51,784 bases of DNA from Gnetum montanum. Lineage: Eukaryota; Streptophyta; Gnetopsida; Gnetales; Gnetaceae. Under the pieces are notes generated by a model. The model did not search any database and was not told where the DNA came from. It saw only the letters and a program-made list of their open reading frames with translations. The position numbers were made by a program, and so were the translations under genes. Below, piece by piece: positions 10,485 to 21,836 of the stretch (position 1 is its first letter; the number at the start of each line of letters is the position of its first letter). The stretch spans positions 309,909-361,692 of the forward strand of contig MNCI01029653.1 in assembly GCA_015680685.1 (NCBI GenBank), read 5' to 3'.

Positions 10485-10781
10485 AATTAATTAATGACGG
10501 CCAGGGAAGGAACAAACATTCCGTGGAGAAACTACGCAGCCCATTAAAACCTGAAAGCAATACGAGGGGCGGTCACTTAATCAAATAATTACGAAGAATA
10601 ATCCAATGTGGCGCTTTTGGTTTGACCGAATTAACACCCACACAAAGCCAAATAAAAGAATACAAACAAAAAACACTAAAAAGCAAACGAAACAAACCAT
10701 CAAATCGCGTTGGAACGCCAAATTCCGAAATATGGGCGTGCTTGTCGCCTTGCGTTGAAAAGGCCAGGCCAGGGAGTGCGC

Positions 10782-10927
10782 TGACGTGGCCGGAGTGTAC
10801 ACGTGGCGCCACGTGGGCAGCCTAGGATTCTGAGTGGTGCCGGCATTGACCGCATTCACTGGGGCTCAGTGCTGGTGGCCTTGGAATGATGCGACACTGC
10901 ATTCCCTGCACGTGCCACGTCATAATG
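10782..10927. promoter_or_regulatory. Double G-box palindrome and flanking ACGT elements
   Basis: TGACGTGG at 10782-10789; then CACGTGGCGCCACGTG at 10800-10815, a perfect 16-bp palindrome of two adjacent G-boxes; then CCACGTCA at 10915-10922 inside a 24-bp block (10904-10927) that matches 9194-9217 at 21 of 24 positions. One more TGACGTGG lies at 13039-13046. These are strong candidates for bZIP/bHLH binding about 3 kb upstream of the phosphatase ATG, or for the promoter of a transcript not recognised here. Confidence 0.55.
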
Positions 10928-12129
10928 CACAGCAAGGCCTCCTATTGGCTGCCGCAGGCGTTTTAATTCTTTATTATTATTTATTTGTTTAGAAAGTGCC
11001 CCTGTTTGTTGGTTTGTCCGGATTTTCCATTGGAAACAGGACGAGGCTTGTTGACTTGTGGAATGAGACAAGACAGAGACCTGCCCTCAGAGCGCCTGCA
11101 AATTTCTATTTTCACCGTCCTCTGATGATGATGATAATAATAATGGTAAAAATCTTTTCCTTTCCTATTTTTTTCTGGGTTGGGTTCCGTAGTTCTACGA
11201 ATTTTACTGTGGTTTTGAAAGGCAGATGGATGGATTGATGGATGGGCGATGGATTGGATGAAATTTTGTTCCGTTTGCTCGCTTTCTTTTCTGCATTTAA
11301 CATTACGTCCACCCACAACACCTACCCACTCCACCTTTTCAAAATTCAAACTGGCCCGGCGCAAAATTCAACTCTTTTATTTTGTCAGCGGGGTTTGTTT
11401 GAGCGCAGCAGTCCAAAACCATGCGAAAACGCAGAAGACTCCGAGAATGGAAAATCGCCAGGGATGGCATTAAAATAAAATGGCAGAGGAAAGGAAAGTA
11501 ACGCAGAAGGAAGCGATTAGTTGGTCGCCCACGAAATTTTGACTGCAACTAGGGGGCTTTTCAATGTTGCTGTTGTTTCCCTGTTAATAAAACTTGGGGT
11601 CATGGGTGTCTAGGTTCGAGTGTAAAATTTGACTCTACACAGCTCTGTTCTGACCCAATTTGGGTCTGCTTCTCGGTTTGTTCCCAAATTTTTACCAGGG
11701 TAGAGACGGACAGAGGGAACGTTTGCTCTGTATCTCGAGAGAAACACACGGCCGCCCGAAATAGCAATGACATGTTCGTGGAATTTGTCATGAAGCTGCG
11801 CACCTTTCCCATGGGAAAAAAAAAGTTTGAATTGCTGAACGCTTTGAATTGGGGGAGGGAGAAAAAAAAAATGGGTCGTTGTAGTAAGTTGCATCACGGT
11901 TGACTTGCCTGGTGTCATGGGAAAAAAAATTGAATGCCAAATGGCCGCATTCCCATCTGCCTCGGCCATGTTCAAATTCAAGATTGGTAAATGACGGCCA
12001 GACTGTCTGTTTTTGTTTATTTTTATCCCTTTCTGGGTGCGCATAACTGAAAACAAAGATTCAACAAAGCTAATTGCACTACCTTAAATACTGAATGGTA
12101 CCGTTGCTTCTTTTTGGTCAGAGGTTCCT

Positions 12130-12600
12130 TCCCTGGAAAGAATAGTTATCATAATAATGTCCGAGGACTGTGTGGGTAATTGGCTTTTAGCTCAGCTGTA
12201 AGAGAGGTGTGAAAGTTGGGGAATAATTCTAGGACAACAAATTGGTATACGAAAGAATAGTTATCATAATGCCAATGACCGGAAGAGTGTCCAATTCAAT
12301 AGCTTTTTACGATGCAGCAGTATGAAATGGACTAATGGAGAGCTAGTGGATTAAAGAGTCAGTCGGTTATCCAAATCGGTAATCATATTGTCTATCAAGG
12401 AAAGAACGAGACAGTAATTGAACACTTAATAAATCGAGTTTCCAAGGTATGAACAAATAAAGGAAGCGGCGAGTTATGGATAAAAGCAGGTTATCATAAT
12501 GTCCAGGAAAGAGGGGTAATTGGGTCTTTAGTATATGCTTTTCAGGCGTCAAACATGGAAGTCCAGTCAAGATACAGATAAGTAAAGGGGGGCAGAACAT
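12130..12600. repeat. Imperfect ~115-bp tandem repeat, four units
   Basis: The anchor GTTATCATAATGTCC (with variants) occurs at 12145, 12260, 12379 and 12490, spaced 115, 119 and 111 bases. A second anchor (GGTAATTGG or similar) follows in three units. The units are old and heavily diverged. No protein is encoded. Confidence 0.6.
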
Positions 12601-13173
12601 ATCCAGAAAGCTATGGGAATGAAACAATGGGTAACACTATCTGGGATGAAGCATGAATTCAACCTCTGAGAAGATTGACAGGTAATATCGCAGAAAAAAA
12701 GGGAAAGAGAGTGGGTCAGTGGGCTATCCGTTGCAGTAATTTTTTTTTCAAAAACATATTTGCAGTTTTTGCGGAGTCTAAGGGGTGTAGTGGTATCCAG
12801 GGAGTAGGGAGAAAACGGGGACAGGAAAGACAAGGAAGAATAAACCAAATACCAAAACTGAAAAGGGCCTATGGAGCTCACCAACTCACTTTTAGAGTTG
12901 AACACCAGCAACGAAGAAGAAGAAGAACACCAACAACAAAAAAAACAACGGAAGAATGGTGCTGAAAGAGATCGGCGCCGTTCTGTTTTTTGGGTTTTTA
13001 CCATGAGTGAAAACAGTTTCTGGGAATGCCAGCAGCGCTGACGTGGCGAACGCAGGCTGTGTGGGTTGCATTGGTTTTTGATTAATTTTGCGCTGAGGTG
13101 TTTGACTATCATGGGGACAGGGGCAGCAAGCAATTGAAGTGAAGTGGGGTGGGCTGGGGAGGCCAAGAAGGCC

Positions 13174-13252
13174 AGGGCAGGGTCAGGGGCAGGGGCAGGG
13201 GCAGGTCTCCGGACCGGACCATATCCAGGCAAGCAAGCAAGCAAGCAAGCAA
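13174..13252 (+). other. G-rich run and AAGC microsatellite
   Basis: 13174-13205 has four or more G-tracts of three to four separated by one to three bases (GGGGCAGGGGCAGGGGC core), able in principle to form a G-quadruplex. It is followed by about five AAGC units ending at 13252. It lies ~700 bases before the phosphatase ATG, in what is probably promoter or leader. Confidence 0.7.
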
Positions 13253-13750
13253 ACTCCACTCATCGATGGCGGAAGCCACCGTGTGGAACTCAAGAAAACG
13301 GAGCAAAACCCACAACACAACTCGCAAAACCCACCACAGAAATCGCAAGAACTGCCGCACCCACAACCAGTTACGGGTCTCAGCAGACCTCCCACAAGTA
13401 GCAGCAGCTCCAGTAGTACTAGCAGTGCCGCCGCCAGGAGCAGGAGTTTCAGCACAGTCTTTATCAGTAGCAACAACGAGAAGAAGAATCCGCAGGCGTG
13501 GTCGGAAGTACGACAGTCTCCGTTCCATCGTTCTGGTGTTGACATTCGCACAACATTGAAAGCAGCCCAACACACGCAGAAGCAGCAAAACAAACCCGGC
13601 CAAGAAAGTTTTTCATTCACTCACTCGCAGGGAGAGTTTCTCTTTTTTGTTCCGCAGCAGAGAGAGCCATGATCTAGAGAAAAGTAGGCAGCGGTGGCGA
13701 GTCCGAAACCGCAGAGGTAAAACAAAAGCGGGGTTGATTTTTTAAAACAG

Positions 13751-13825
13751 ATGCGGCTGCTGCTGCCAGTGCAGAAGCGTGATCCAGGAAAAGCACGAGC
13801 AGCTTTGAGCTATGAGTCTCGGTGA
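13751..13825 (+). other. Upstream ORF 1 (24 codons) in probable 5' leader
   Basis: An ATG at 13751 opens a 24-codon frame (start MRLLLPVQKR) ending at TGA 13823-13825, 83 bases before the main ATG. A minimal ATG-ATC-TAG also sits at 13669-13677. If the transcript starts upstream, these would limit initiation at the main start. The transcription start is not known from sequence, and conservation was not tested. Confidence 0.4.
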
Positions 13826-13859
13826 AGCTTTGGCAGTATCTTTCAGAACCATGATCTGA
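13812..13859 (+). other. Upstream ORF 2 (15 codons) in probable 5' leader
   Basis: An ATG at 13812 opens MSLGEALAVSFRTMI and stops at TGA 13857-13859. It overlaps upstream ORF 1 in another frame and ends 48 bases before the main ATG, too near for easy reinitiation. Confidence 0.4.
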
Positions 13860-13907
13860 GAAAGCTCCGATTCTGCAACCTCCGATTGCGGAAACAAATA
13901 AAAACAA

Positions 13908-16900
13908 ATGGGCAACAGCGTTTCCAGGGTTGTGGGCTGTTTTGTGCCTGCAGGGAACGATCATTCCGAGAAGGCCGGGGCCGGGGGCCTCGTTTTCTCG
14001 GAGCCGCTGGACGAGGGGCTGGGCCATTCATTCTGCTATGTGCGCCCGCCGCTGATGGAATCGGGGCGCTTTTCGCCGGGCCATTCGGACCGCTACGGCG
14101 GCCCGGGCCCCGCACTGGACGACGCATGTGCGCTCGACGCCGCCGACAGCTTCCGCTACGACCCCGCGACTGCGACCGCCACGGTGGCCGCCCTTCCGGA
14201 GACGACCACGTTCCGGGCCATCTCGGGCGCCTCCGTGAGCGCCAACACGGCCACGCCGCGCACCGTGGGCGAGCTAAACCACGCGGCCATGGCCGCTGTC
14301 ATGGCCGCGCCTGCCGCCTTCGAGGGCAGCGCTTCCTTCAGCCACCTGCCGCTGCAGCCAGTGCCGCGCTGCGGGGCCGCCAACAACAACAACCACAACA
14401 ACAACAACCCATGTGCGCAGGCGGGGGGCTACTCGGGTCCCATGGCGGTGGTGGACCGCACCTTCATGTCGGCACCGCTGGAGCGCGTGACCGGGTTCAT
14501 GTCAGGCCCCTTCGAGAGCGCTTTCCTGTCCGGCCCGCTGGACCACTCGCACGCGCCCGTCGCCGATCGCTCGCAGTTCTCGGCGCCGCTGAACTCCACC
14601 GCCGCGCACATGCGCAAGCGCCGGCGCTACCTCGGCCGCGTGGCGCGCACCGTGCGCCGCGCGCGGTCGCTGGTGGCGCGGCCCTTCGCGCGCCACGGCG
14701 ACGGGCAAGGCCTGGAGGCGCCGGACCACGAGGGCGGGAATCCGCACATACAGTGGGCGCAGGGCAAGGCGGGCGAGGACCGTGTCCACGTGGTGCTGTC
14801 AGAGGAGCACGGCTGGCTATTTGTCGGAATCTACGACGGCTTCAACGGCCCCGATGCGCCCGAGTTTCTCATGTGCCATCTCTACAACGCCATCCACGCT
14901 GAGCTCGAGGGCCTCCTCTGGGATAGCAATAGCAATAACCAGCAGCTGCACTGTACGTGCGCCACGGACGGATCCGATCACGGAAAAGCGCCGGATTCTT
15001 CTTCCTGCCTGGAAATCAAAACCGGCGGAGAAACAACGCATAAAACCACCAGCATCACCAGCCATGAATCCTGTGTCGGGCACAGTGGAATAGATGATTC
15101 CGGGATTGGGAATAATGCCGGCAACACCGATGAATTCCGCATTGGAAAAATCGAGTCCCAGGACGGTATGAGCAATAATGGCGGCGCTGATTCCGCTCCT
15201 GGCAAAAATGCGGCAGACACAGTCGAAGATGAATCCCGAATTGGAAAAACAGAGCCCCAGGACCACAACAGCAACAGCAGCAGCAGCAATGTTGCCACTG
15301 CTTCTGCGGCGGGAATGGATGATTCTGGGATTAGGAACAGTGTACAAGCCTGTGAATCTCGGACTGAGACAGAATCCAAGAGCAACAGTAATGGCGGTCT
15401 TGCTGCTGCTGTCGATGATGACGACGATGATGATGATGATGCCAGGGAAATCCGGGACTGGAGAATGGAGGATTCGGGAACGGAGATTAGGGCAGAGAGT
15501 ACTGGAAATGTCGATGATGGGTCTGCGGGAAAGGTCAGCGAATTCATCAAGAAGGTGCCGTTTCAGGGTGATGGAAGTAAGCGGGTGAGAGGGAAATCTC
15601 TGCGAGAGCTTCTGGCGGAAGAAGAGGAGGATGATGATCTTGGGCTGGATTTTTCCGTTTGGAATGCAAAGAGCGGCAGCAATGCACAGATCCAGCGGCA
15701 GGGTGGGCGGGGCCGATCGTTGCTGGGTTCGATTATCAGGCACAGGAGGAAGGACAGCCTCAGCAGGATGCTGTTTCCATGGCGATGTGATTGGGAGAAG
15801 GAGAGAATTGAAGTTGAGAAGAAAAAGAACGACGACGACGACGACCAGCAGGCCAAGTCTGTGTCATGCGGCCACAGATGCAGCAAGCCCAGTCAAGTGG
15901 ACCATGGTTCGGTTTTGAAGGCCCTGTTACGGGCTCTGGAAGTCACGGAGGAGGCTTTTCTGCAGATGACGGACAAGGTTCTTGATGAGAATCCGGAACT
16001 GGCTTTGATGGGTTCGTGCCTGCTGGTGATGCTGATGAAGGATCAGGATGTTTATGTCATGAATGTTGGCGACAGTCGTGCCATTGTGGCTCAGCATAGC
16101 CCTGATACAAATGCAAATTCTGGGCAGAGTTTGGGCAACAACAGGAGACTTTATGGGCACAGCAGAGTGGGATCCAGAGATACACATATGCGGTCAGAAT
16201 TGGAGGGCATCACCGAGGAGAATAATGGGGCAGATGCAGCCGTGCCGGCATCTCGTTCAAGGCTCGTTGCTCTGCAGCTTTCCACCGATCACAGCACAAG
16301 CATTGAAGAGGTAAGCATTGTTTTTCTCGTGATTGTGTTGTTGCACAACAGCGATGCTGCTGATGTTTGCTTCATTCTTTTCAATTATGCCATCTATGTC
16401 TACAACATAGTCCACACCCGTGAAAAACAGCTGTTACTCATGAAAACTTTGCACAAGGACTTCATTGGAATACATGAGCTTCTTCGATTGTCGTAATTAT
16501 GATAAGTTTTTGAAATGCTTTGTATATAAATTGTTTTGTCATATGAACTCGCCCTCGACCCAGAGTTATTGTCAGTTCAATCACTGAAATTCGTAATTAT
16601 GTGATAAATCTCACTTAATTAATGTCCGGACGTTTGCAAGCTTGGCCGTATCGGTGACGAATCACCTTCCGAAATAAGTGTTACAGTAGTTTTTCTGGAG
16701 TCCTGGTCTTAGGTCATGGGATACTGTTCTAAGATGAAAGGAACACATCACCGGCAAATGTTTCTTTTGGCAAGTCAACAACAGAACCAATACTGATCTT
16801 TTATAAATTTGGGCTGTGTTCCTGCAAAACTTTTTCCCCGGTAAACAAAGTTTTGGTTTTTTCTCCTGTTATGTTCTGGGAGCTTTCTGAAATTCATGAC

Positions 16901-19111
16901 AGAGACCTTCTGGATCTATTGGACAGCAGAAATGTACATTCTATGAGCTTTGAAAACATCATTAAGAAAATTAGCAAGTGTTATTGGTAACCTTTAGAAC
17001 CAATCAGCCAAATTTGCAACTGTAATATCCCACCTATGTCTAATCAGGTTTTCATGGGATAATAGTCTAGCTTGTTATTTAAAAAATAAAATGAAATGCC
17101 AACCATTTAAATTTTGAATTTTTTAATATTTGAAGGCAAAGCAAAATGCAGCTCTTTTACAAGATTGTAATATGCATGTAACAACTAAAACTAAAAGGAT
17201 ATCTCCAAATAATCGATCTGGATATAAAAGAGACCACCGATCAGAAAATCGGCAAGTGATTAATAGGTCTCTAAACCTTAGGTAGTGACTTCAAAAATGA
17301 TATTAAAAAAGAAAAGAAAAGAAAAAATTGTTCCTCCAATTTTGCAGCAAGGATTTCATCAAGGTTTACAAGATATCGCCCTGAAATTTTTTATATCTTT
17401 GTCATTAATCTTAACCAACCGTGTCGTGCTTTTTACTTGTTTACTCGAGTTTTCATTCACACTGCACGTATAACTGTACACTATACATAAAAAAATGGTC
17501 ATTCGTTTTACAGGTTTATGGATGTATCTAATTATCTAATATGTTGTTTCTCATCTGCCGCTTTTAAGTGATCTACTGCATTCATCTCCTCGTACTTTGT
17601 TTGGTTTCATTACATTTTTACCTTCCTACTTTGGTTGATTTCTTTACATTTCTACCTCCCAAATAAGAAACTACAATTCATGCAACATATGAAGCTGATT
17701 TGTGATTTACATATTTGGTGGAACTAAAATTTTTGTTGAATTTTGCAGGAAGTTCTGAGAATCAAAGCAGAGCATCCTGATGACAGTGAATCCATCTTGA
17801 ATGATCGTGTTAAGGGCCGCTTGAAGGTCACTCGTGCATTTGGCGCTGGATTTCTGAAACAGGTATGTATTAAAAAATAGAGCATGTTGAGAAGTTAGGT
17901 TAAAAGTTTTTGCATGTAAATTTCTTTACCCCTTATGTTCTATCCTTCATGTGTTGAAGATATACAGTTAATTCTTTCTTTCTAACGTGTATTCGTGGCA
18001 CTGTTCCATGTCAGATGTTACCTATTTGTTTAATTAGATTCCAGTACTTAAGAACAGATTAAAACTTTAGCATTTTCTTATGTCGCTAGAAGTAGGCGTA
18101 TATTTTTAAGTTTATTATTATTGTTATTGTTGAATAACCTTTGATGATGCTGTGCCTTATTTTCAGCCCAAGTGGAATAATGCCCTCCTGGAAATGTTCA
18201 GAAATGATTATATTGGCACTGCCCCATATATCACTTGTGTTCCTTCACTTCGCCATCATAGACTTGGCCCAAACGATCAATTCATTGTTCTATCATCAGA
18301 TGGTCTTTATCAGTATCTAAGCAACCAGGAAGTAGTTTCTCATGTGGAGAAGTTCATGGAAAACAACCCCGATGGTGATCCAGCACAGCATTTAATACAA
18401 GAGCTTCTATTTCGGGCTGCCAAAAAAGCTGGTGAGTTTTGATTTTTAATTGGTTCGTCAGATAGATGAGCGTCTTTTGTGCGCAGAATTTCTCAGATTT
18501 ATCAAGAATCAAACCGGTTGATTTTGACATGCCTGGCAACTTTTCTTATTTTTTATTATCTGTCCATTTCTACACTTTGGTTCTCATATTCATCATATGC
18601 AATCATGTTTTGTCTATATCATCATAAGTTAACATAAGCTTTTACAATATCCACCTGTTTGAATGCGAGTACATATGAAAAATAAAGGTGATTGTGTGTT
18701 GTGTTGTGCACCTATGATTGATTGTGAAGCATGGGGTTCTAATGAAACTACTTTGTTTCGGGTAAACCTTATTTTGGCTGACAACGATTGCATTAAACCT
18801 ATTAATTTGTTCTAAATGTTCCCATGTTTTCAAAACTCATAGCATGTATATTTCTACTGGCCAATAGATCCAGAGGGTCTACAGACGTAATAAAATTTCA
18901 GCTGTAGTTTTGGTTTTAGTTTCAAAGTTCACCAGAATATGGCACTGACTAATATGTTACCTATTTTCTTTTTCTTTTTTTTAAAGGAATGGACTTTCAT
19001 GAATTGTTGGATATACCTCAAGGAGATCGCCGAAAATACCATGATGATGTCTCAGTCATGGTAATATCACTCGAGGGAAGAATATGGAGGTCCTCTGGAA
19101 GGTGTATATGA
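13908..19111 (+). CDS. PLL: POLTERGEIST-like protein phosphatase 2C
   Basis: Exons 13908-16310, 17749-17862, 18167-18431 and 18987-19111; introns of 1438, 304 and 555 bp, all GT-AG; 968 codons plus TGA. It is predicted to be a Mg/Mn-dependent Ser/Thr phosphatase at the plasma membrane. The N-terminus [11 protein letters not shown] has a myristoylation Gly2 and a palmitoylation candidate Cys11. The family's N-terminal blocks follow: [35 protein letters not shown], and repeated MSGPFES/LSGPLD motifs (~residues 190-220). PP2C motifs: [10 protein letters not shown] (Asp310-Gly311), [12 protein letters not shown] (Asp722), LSTDHSTS (Asp794), SSDGLYQYL (Asp884), [16 protein letters not shown] (Asp947-Asp948). 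An acidic, Asn/Ser-rich insertion (~350-690) splits the domain, as is usual in this family. In Arabidopsis, POL/PLL1 act below CLAVATA receptors in stem-cell control and PLL4/PLL5 in leaf growth and receptor signalling; which paralogue this is cannot be told. It seems intact. The first ATG in frame with the conserved N-terminus was chosen. Confidence 0.95.
16311..17748 (+). other. Intron 1 of the PLL gene
   Basis: Starts GTAAGC after the GAAGAG codons and ends TTTTGCAG before GAAGTTCTG; phase 0. The exon 1 frame stays open for 186 bases into the intron (TAA at 16494-16496). Retention would give a ~862-residue protein without the last two PP2C motifs. The rest is AT-rich and holds no recognisable element. 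Confidence 0.9.
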
Positions 19112-20395
19112 TCCCGACTTTGGCCAATTTTTGCTATAATCCCAAGTGCAGCGACTTGGAAGTTGCTTATTCATTTCTTGGGGAATAAGTAAGGTGTGCC
19201 TGTCCTTACAAGCTGGAGTTCTGAATTTTCCTTGTAGGACAAACTGTTCACTTTACGTCTTTTATTCACTTTTCCTTTCTTGATGGATCAATCATTGTAA
19301 ACTAAACTGTGCTGCAAGGGGATTGCAAACTTCAGTCGCCATGAATACTTCAAAATTGATGCCTTCAGGGGGCAAAGATCGCTTGTTTCTTTCAATCGAC
19401 CATCTGGTTACAACACCAAAACCAACTAAAATGCAATGGAAAGAAGCCTTTAAGCCAGCGGCTTCACAACTCCGATAATCCTTTATCAAATTTCTGTAGA
19501 AAATCTGTTGCCTTCTTATAGATCAATATCCAAGTCCCAATTGTGTATCCTCTCCTTGTGCTGTTTTAGCTGAGGAACTGCCGTGATTATTGTACAAAGA
19601 TGTTTTCTTGAAATTTAAGAGCATAAGGAAGCTTTTCTAATGGTCCAAGGTCTGCTGTATTATGTGCACCTGGCTTTCTGTTCTTACAGCCGAATTAACT
19701 GAAGACTTAAGTGCCTGGGACCATTTTCTGTTGAGCTATCCCTAATAAGGAGGATAAATTTTACACAGTTTTGCCACATTTATTTCATTAATTTTTGAAA
19801 TTTGTTTAGATGTTTGGAAGTTGTGTTATGCCACAGGTTTTTGGGAATATACTGGGAAACGATTTTGTTGAGAATAAGCTCGAAATACATTTATTCTTGT
19901 AAAGTTTCCACATTTTTTAATTTTTTGTTCCTTAAAAGAATTTTCTCCTTTATCTTGTTGTGGAAGTTTTGCCACTTTATCTCAGAATTTGAGAACCGAT
20001 GCAATACAGTTTTCAACCAGTTGAATGCAAGCTGAATAAAAGCTAGTGATACTCGATTGTTTTTAGATTGCATGGAATATTGCCAAGACGTTACTGATTA
20101 GTCCTAGGCTATTTTAAAAGCAATGAGTAGAATGCTCATTATATGTGGATTTTTTATGCACATATTTTGCTGGATCCTCTAATAGGTTAACAGCGTTGCC
20201 ATTCTATATCTTTCCACTTATAGAGATGCCTTCGAATGAGGTAGAAGTTCCTGGTTCAGTTTTCAATTTATCAACGGTTCATGTTGATACGAAGAATACT
20301 TTTCAAATGCACAATTCCAAATGAAAATGTGTACATGACAGATTGTAATGTTTGAAAATGGTTACAATAACCGTTGCTTCAATGTTGGACGTACT
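19112..20395 (+). other. PLL 3' flank, probable 3' UTR
   Basis: AT-rich sequence after the TGA, with no other gene seen. An AATAAA signal at 20035-20040 is a possible but distant poly(A) signal (~0.92 kb after the stop). The transcript end is unknown. Confidence 0.35.
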
Positions 20396-20700
20396 GATAC
20401 GTAATTGTGCAGAATACTCGCTGCCAAAATGGAGGCATTAAAAAATAAGCAAGCTAGCAGAATTCATGAGCGAAAACCTTGTCGGTTATTTCCAATGATA
20501 GCTAGAAAATGCTACTGTTACTTATACTACTGTAACAACAAAGTCATGGACGTAATTCCGATAAGTAGTTGTGCACATTAATCGGTATAAAATGGAGGCT
20601 TCTAAAAATTAAGCTAAGAAAGCGGGATTTATACGAAAACGGTCAGTTATCTTCAAAAGAGAGTTAGAAAATGCAAATATTGCATGCAAAAATTTGATGA
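20396..20700. repeat. Imperfect ~164-bp direct repeat
   Basis: A block starting GATACGTAATTGTGCA at 20396 recurs from 20560 (GATAAGTAGTTGTGCA). Both contain AAAATGGAGGC, CGAAAAC, TCGGTTAT/TCAGTTAT and GTTAGAAAATGC/GCTAGAAAATGC in the same order. The copies are diverged and non-coding. Confidence 0.65.
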
Positions 20701-20969
20701 TAATCGTGTTAACGTAGAACTTCTAAGTAAAATCCTGTTCGGTTCAAATCGTTGATTTTATCTTAAACCTTTGATCTATGGTAATGTTCGTTATAATTTC
20801 TTGTGCAAGATTTAGTAGAGAGATGATCATAGATGATAACATCTGGTACCTGAATTTAAAATTTGAGTCTGAATGTAAGCTTTCCAGCATCCTTTCTTGT
20901 CTTATCGTAGGAAGTCTCCTGCGGCCGTCATTCAGACCTTTCTAAATTGTTTAAAAATAGAAAGACACA

Positions 20970-21310
20970 TGAGCGAGAACGAAGATCCGAAATCCTCAGA
21001 AAAGACGTACTCCATCAAACAGGGTTTATGTTTAGATCAAGCTTCAAGCGTACTCAGCACGTCTAAGACGAGACACTGTTGTATCGGGAAGGCCGAAGTT
21101 ATTTAGAGGTTAAAAAACACACACGAGCAGACATGGATACATCCAGATCGAACATCCTTCTGTCCTTAAAAAAGACGTATTCCAGGAAACAGGTTTTATA
21201 TTTATACCATGCTTCCAGCGTATCTCTAACGGGGAAGTATGTCAATTATCACTATAGTCATGCTCGTGCTTATTTAGGCTTTCACATAATGCCTCGCTTT
21301 TTTATGCACA
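20970..21310. repeat. Second imperfect ~170-bp direct repeat
   Basis: AAAAGACGTACTCC at ~20999 and AAAAAGACGTATTCC at ~21168 begin matching blocks (shared AAACAGG.TTTAT, CTTC.AGCGTA and a later TTATTTAG). The open frames across it are short and repeat-driven, so no gene is called. Confidence 0.6.
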
Positions 21311-21836
21311 CAGAGCGTTAAATAATATTGCTGATAATATTTTTGAAATGTAATTTGGATGAAATGGTAATGTCTTGTCAGGTTAACTTTTGATTGAATT
21401 TTGAAATTTCTAAATTTCTGAAATGTTCAATTTTCATAATTGTGAATGAATTGATGATTTATGGAATGCTTGAGTCTCCTGAATGAAAGAATATTGAAAG
21501 GATGTAGAAATGAAAGAAAAGGAATATCAATAGTCATAGAGTGGCTGAAAATTTCATGCATCAATTTTATTGGCTGGTTTAAAGTCCCTTACGTTATGGT
21601 ATAGCCTTTATTTATATAGAATTTTATTGGGGCCAAATCCATGTACATCTATCCATCAATTTATAAATTCCTATAGAAAATACTTTGTATTATTTCTTCA
21701 AGAGATGACAACATAAAAGTCGTATATCATTTGTTGGTAAATGTGAAGTCAATGTAAATTGTGTGTGTGATTTTTTTATAATTTAAAGAAAAGTAAATCA
21801 AGTGTTATGTTGGTTAACTTCCAAGGCAAATGCACA

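Noticed and set aside
10581-12056. Several 70-150-codon frames on both strands upstream of PLL
   Set aside because: Overlapping, without recognisable motifs; they end in AT microsatellites or run through repeats.
12567-13259. 230-codon minus-strand frame
   Set aside because: Ser/Leu-rich frame antisense to purine-rich leader DNA; no family features.
13139-13672. Gln/Ser-rich plus-strand frames before the PLL start
   Set aside because: They begin at non-ATG codons and encode microsatellite products (AAGC, CAG/AGC runs); best read as promoter or leader.
13886-14902. 338-codon Arg/Gly/Ala-rich frame overlapping PLL exon 1
   Set aside because: Starts at TTG and is a GC-driven alternative frame of the true phosphatase exon.
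14817-15743. 308-codon antisense frame inside PLL exon 1
   Set aside because: Mirror of GC-rich and GAT-repeat coding sequence; no independent support.
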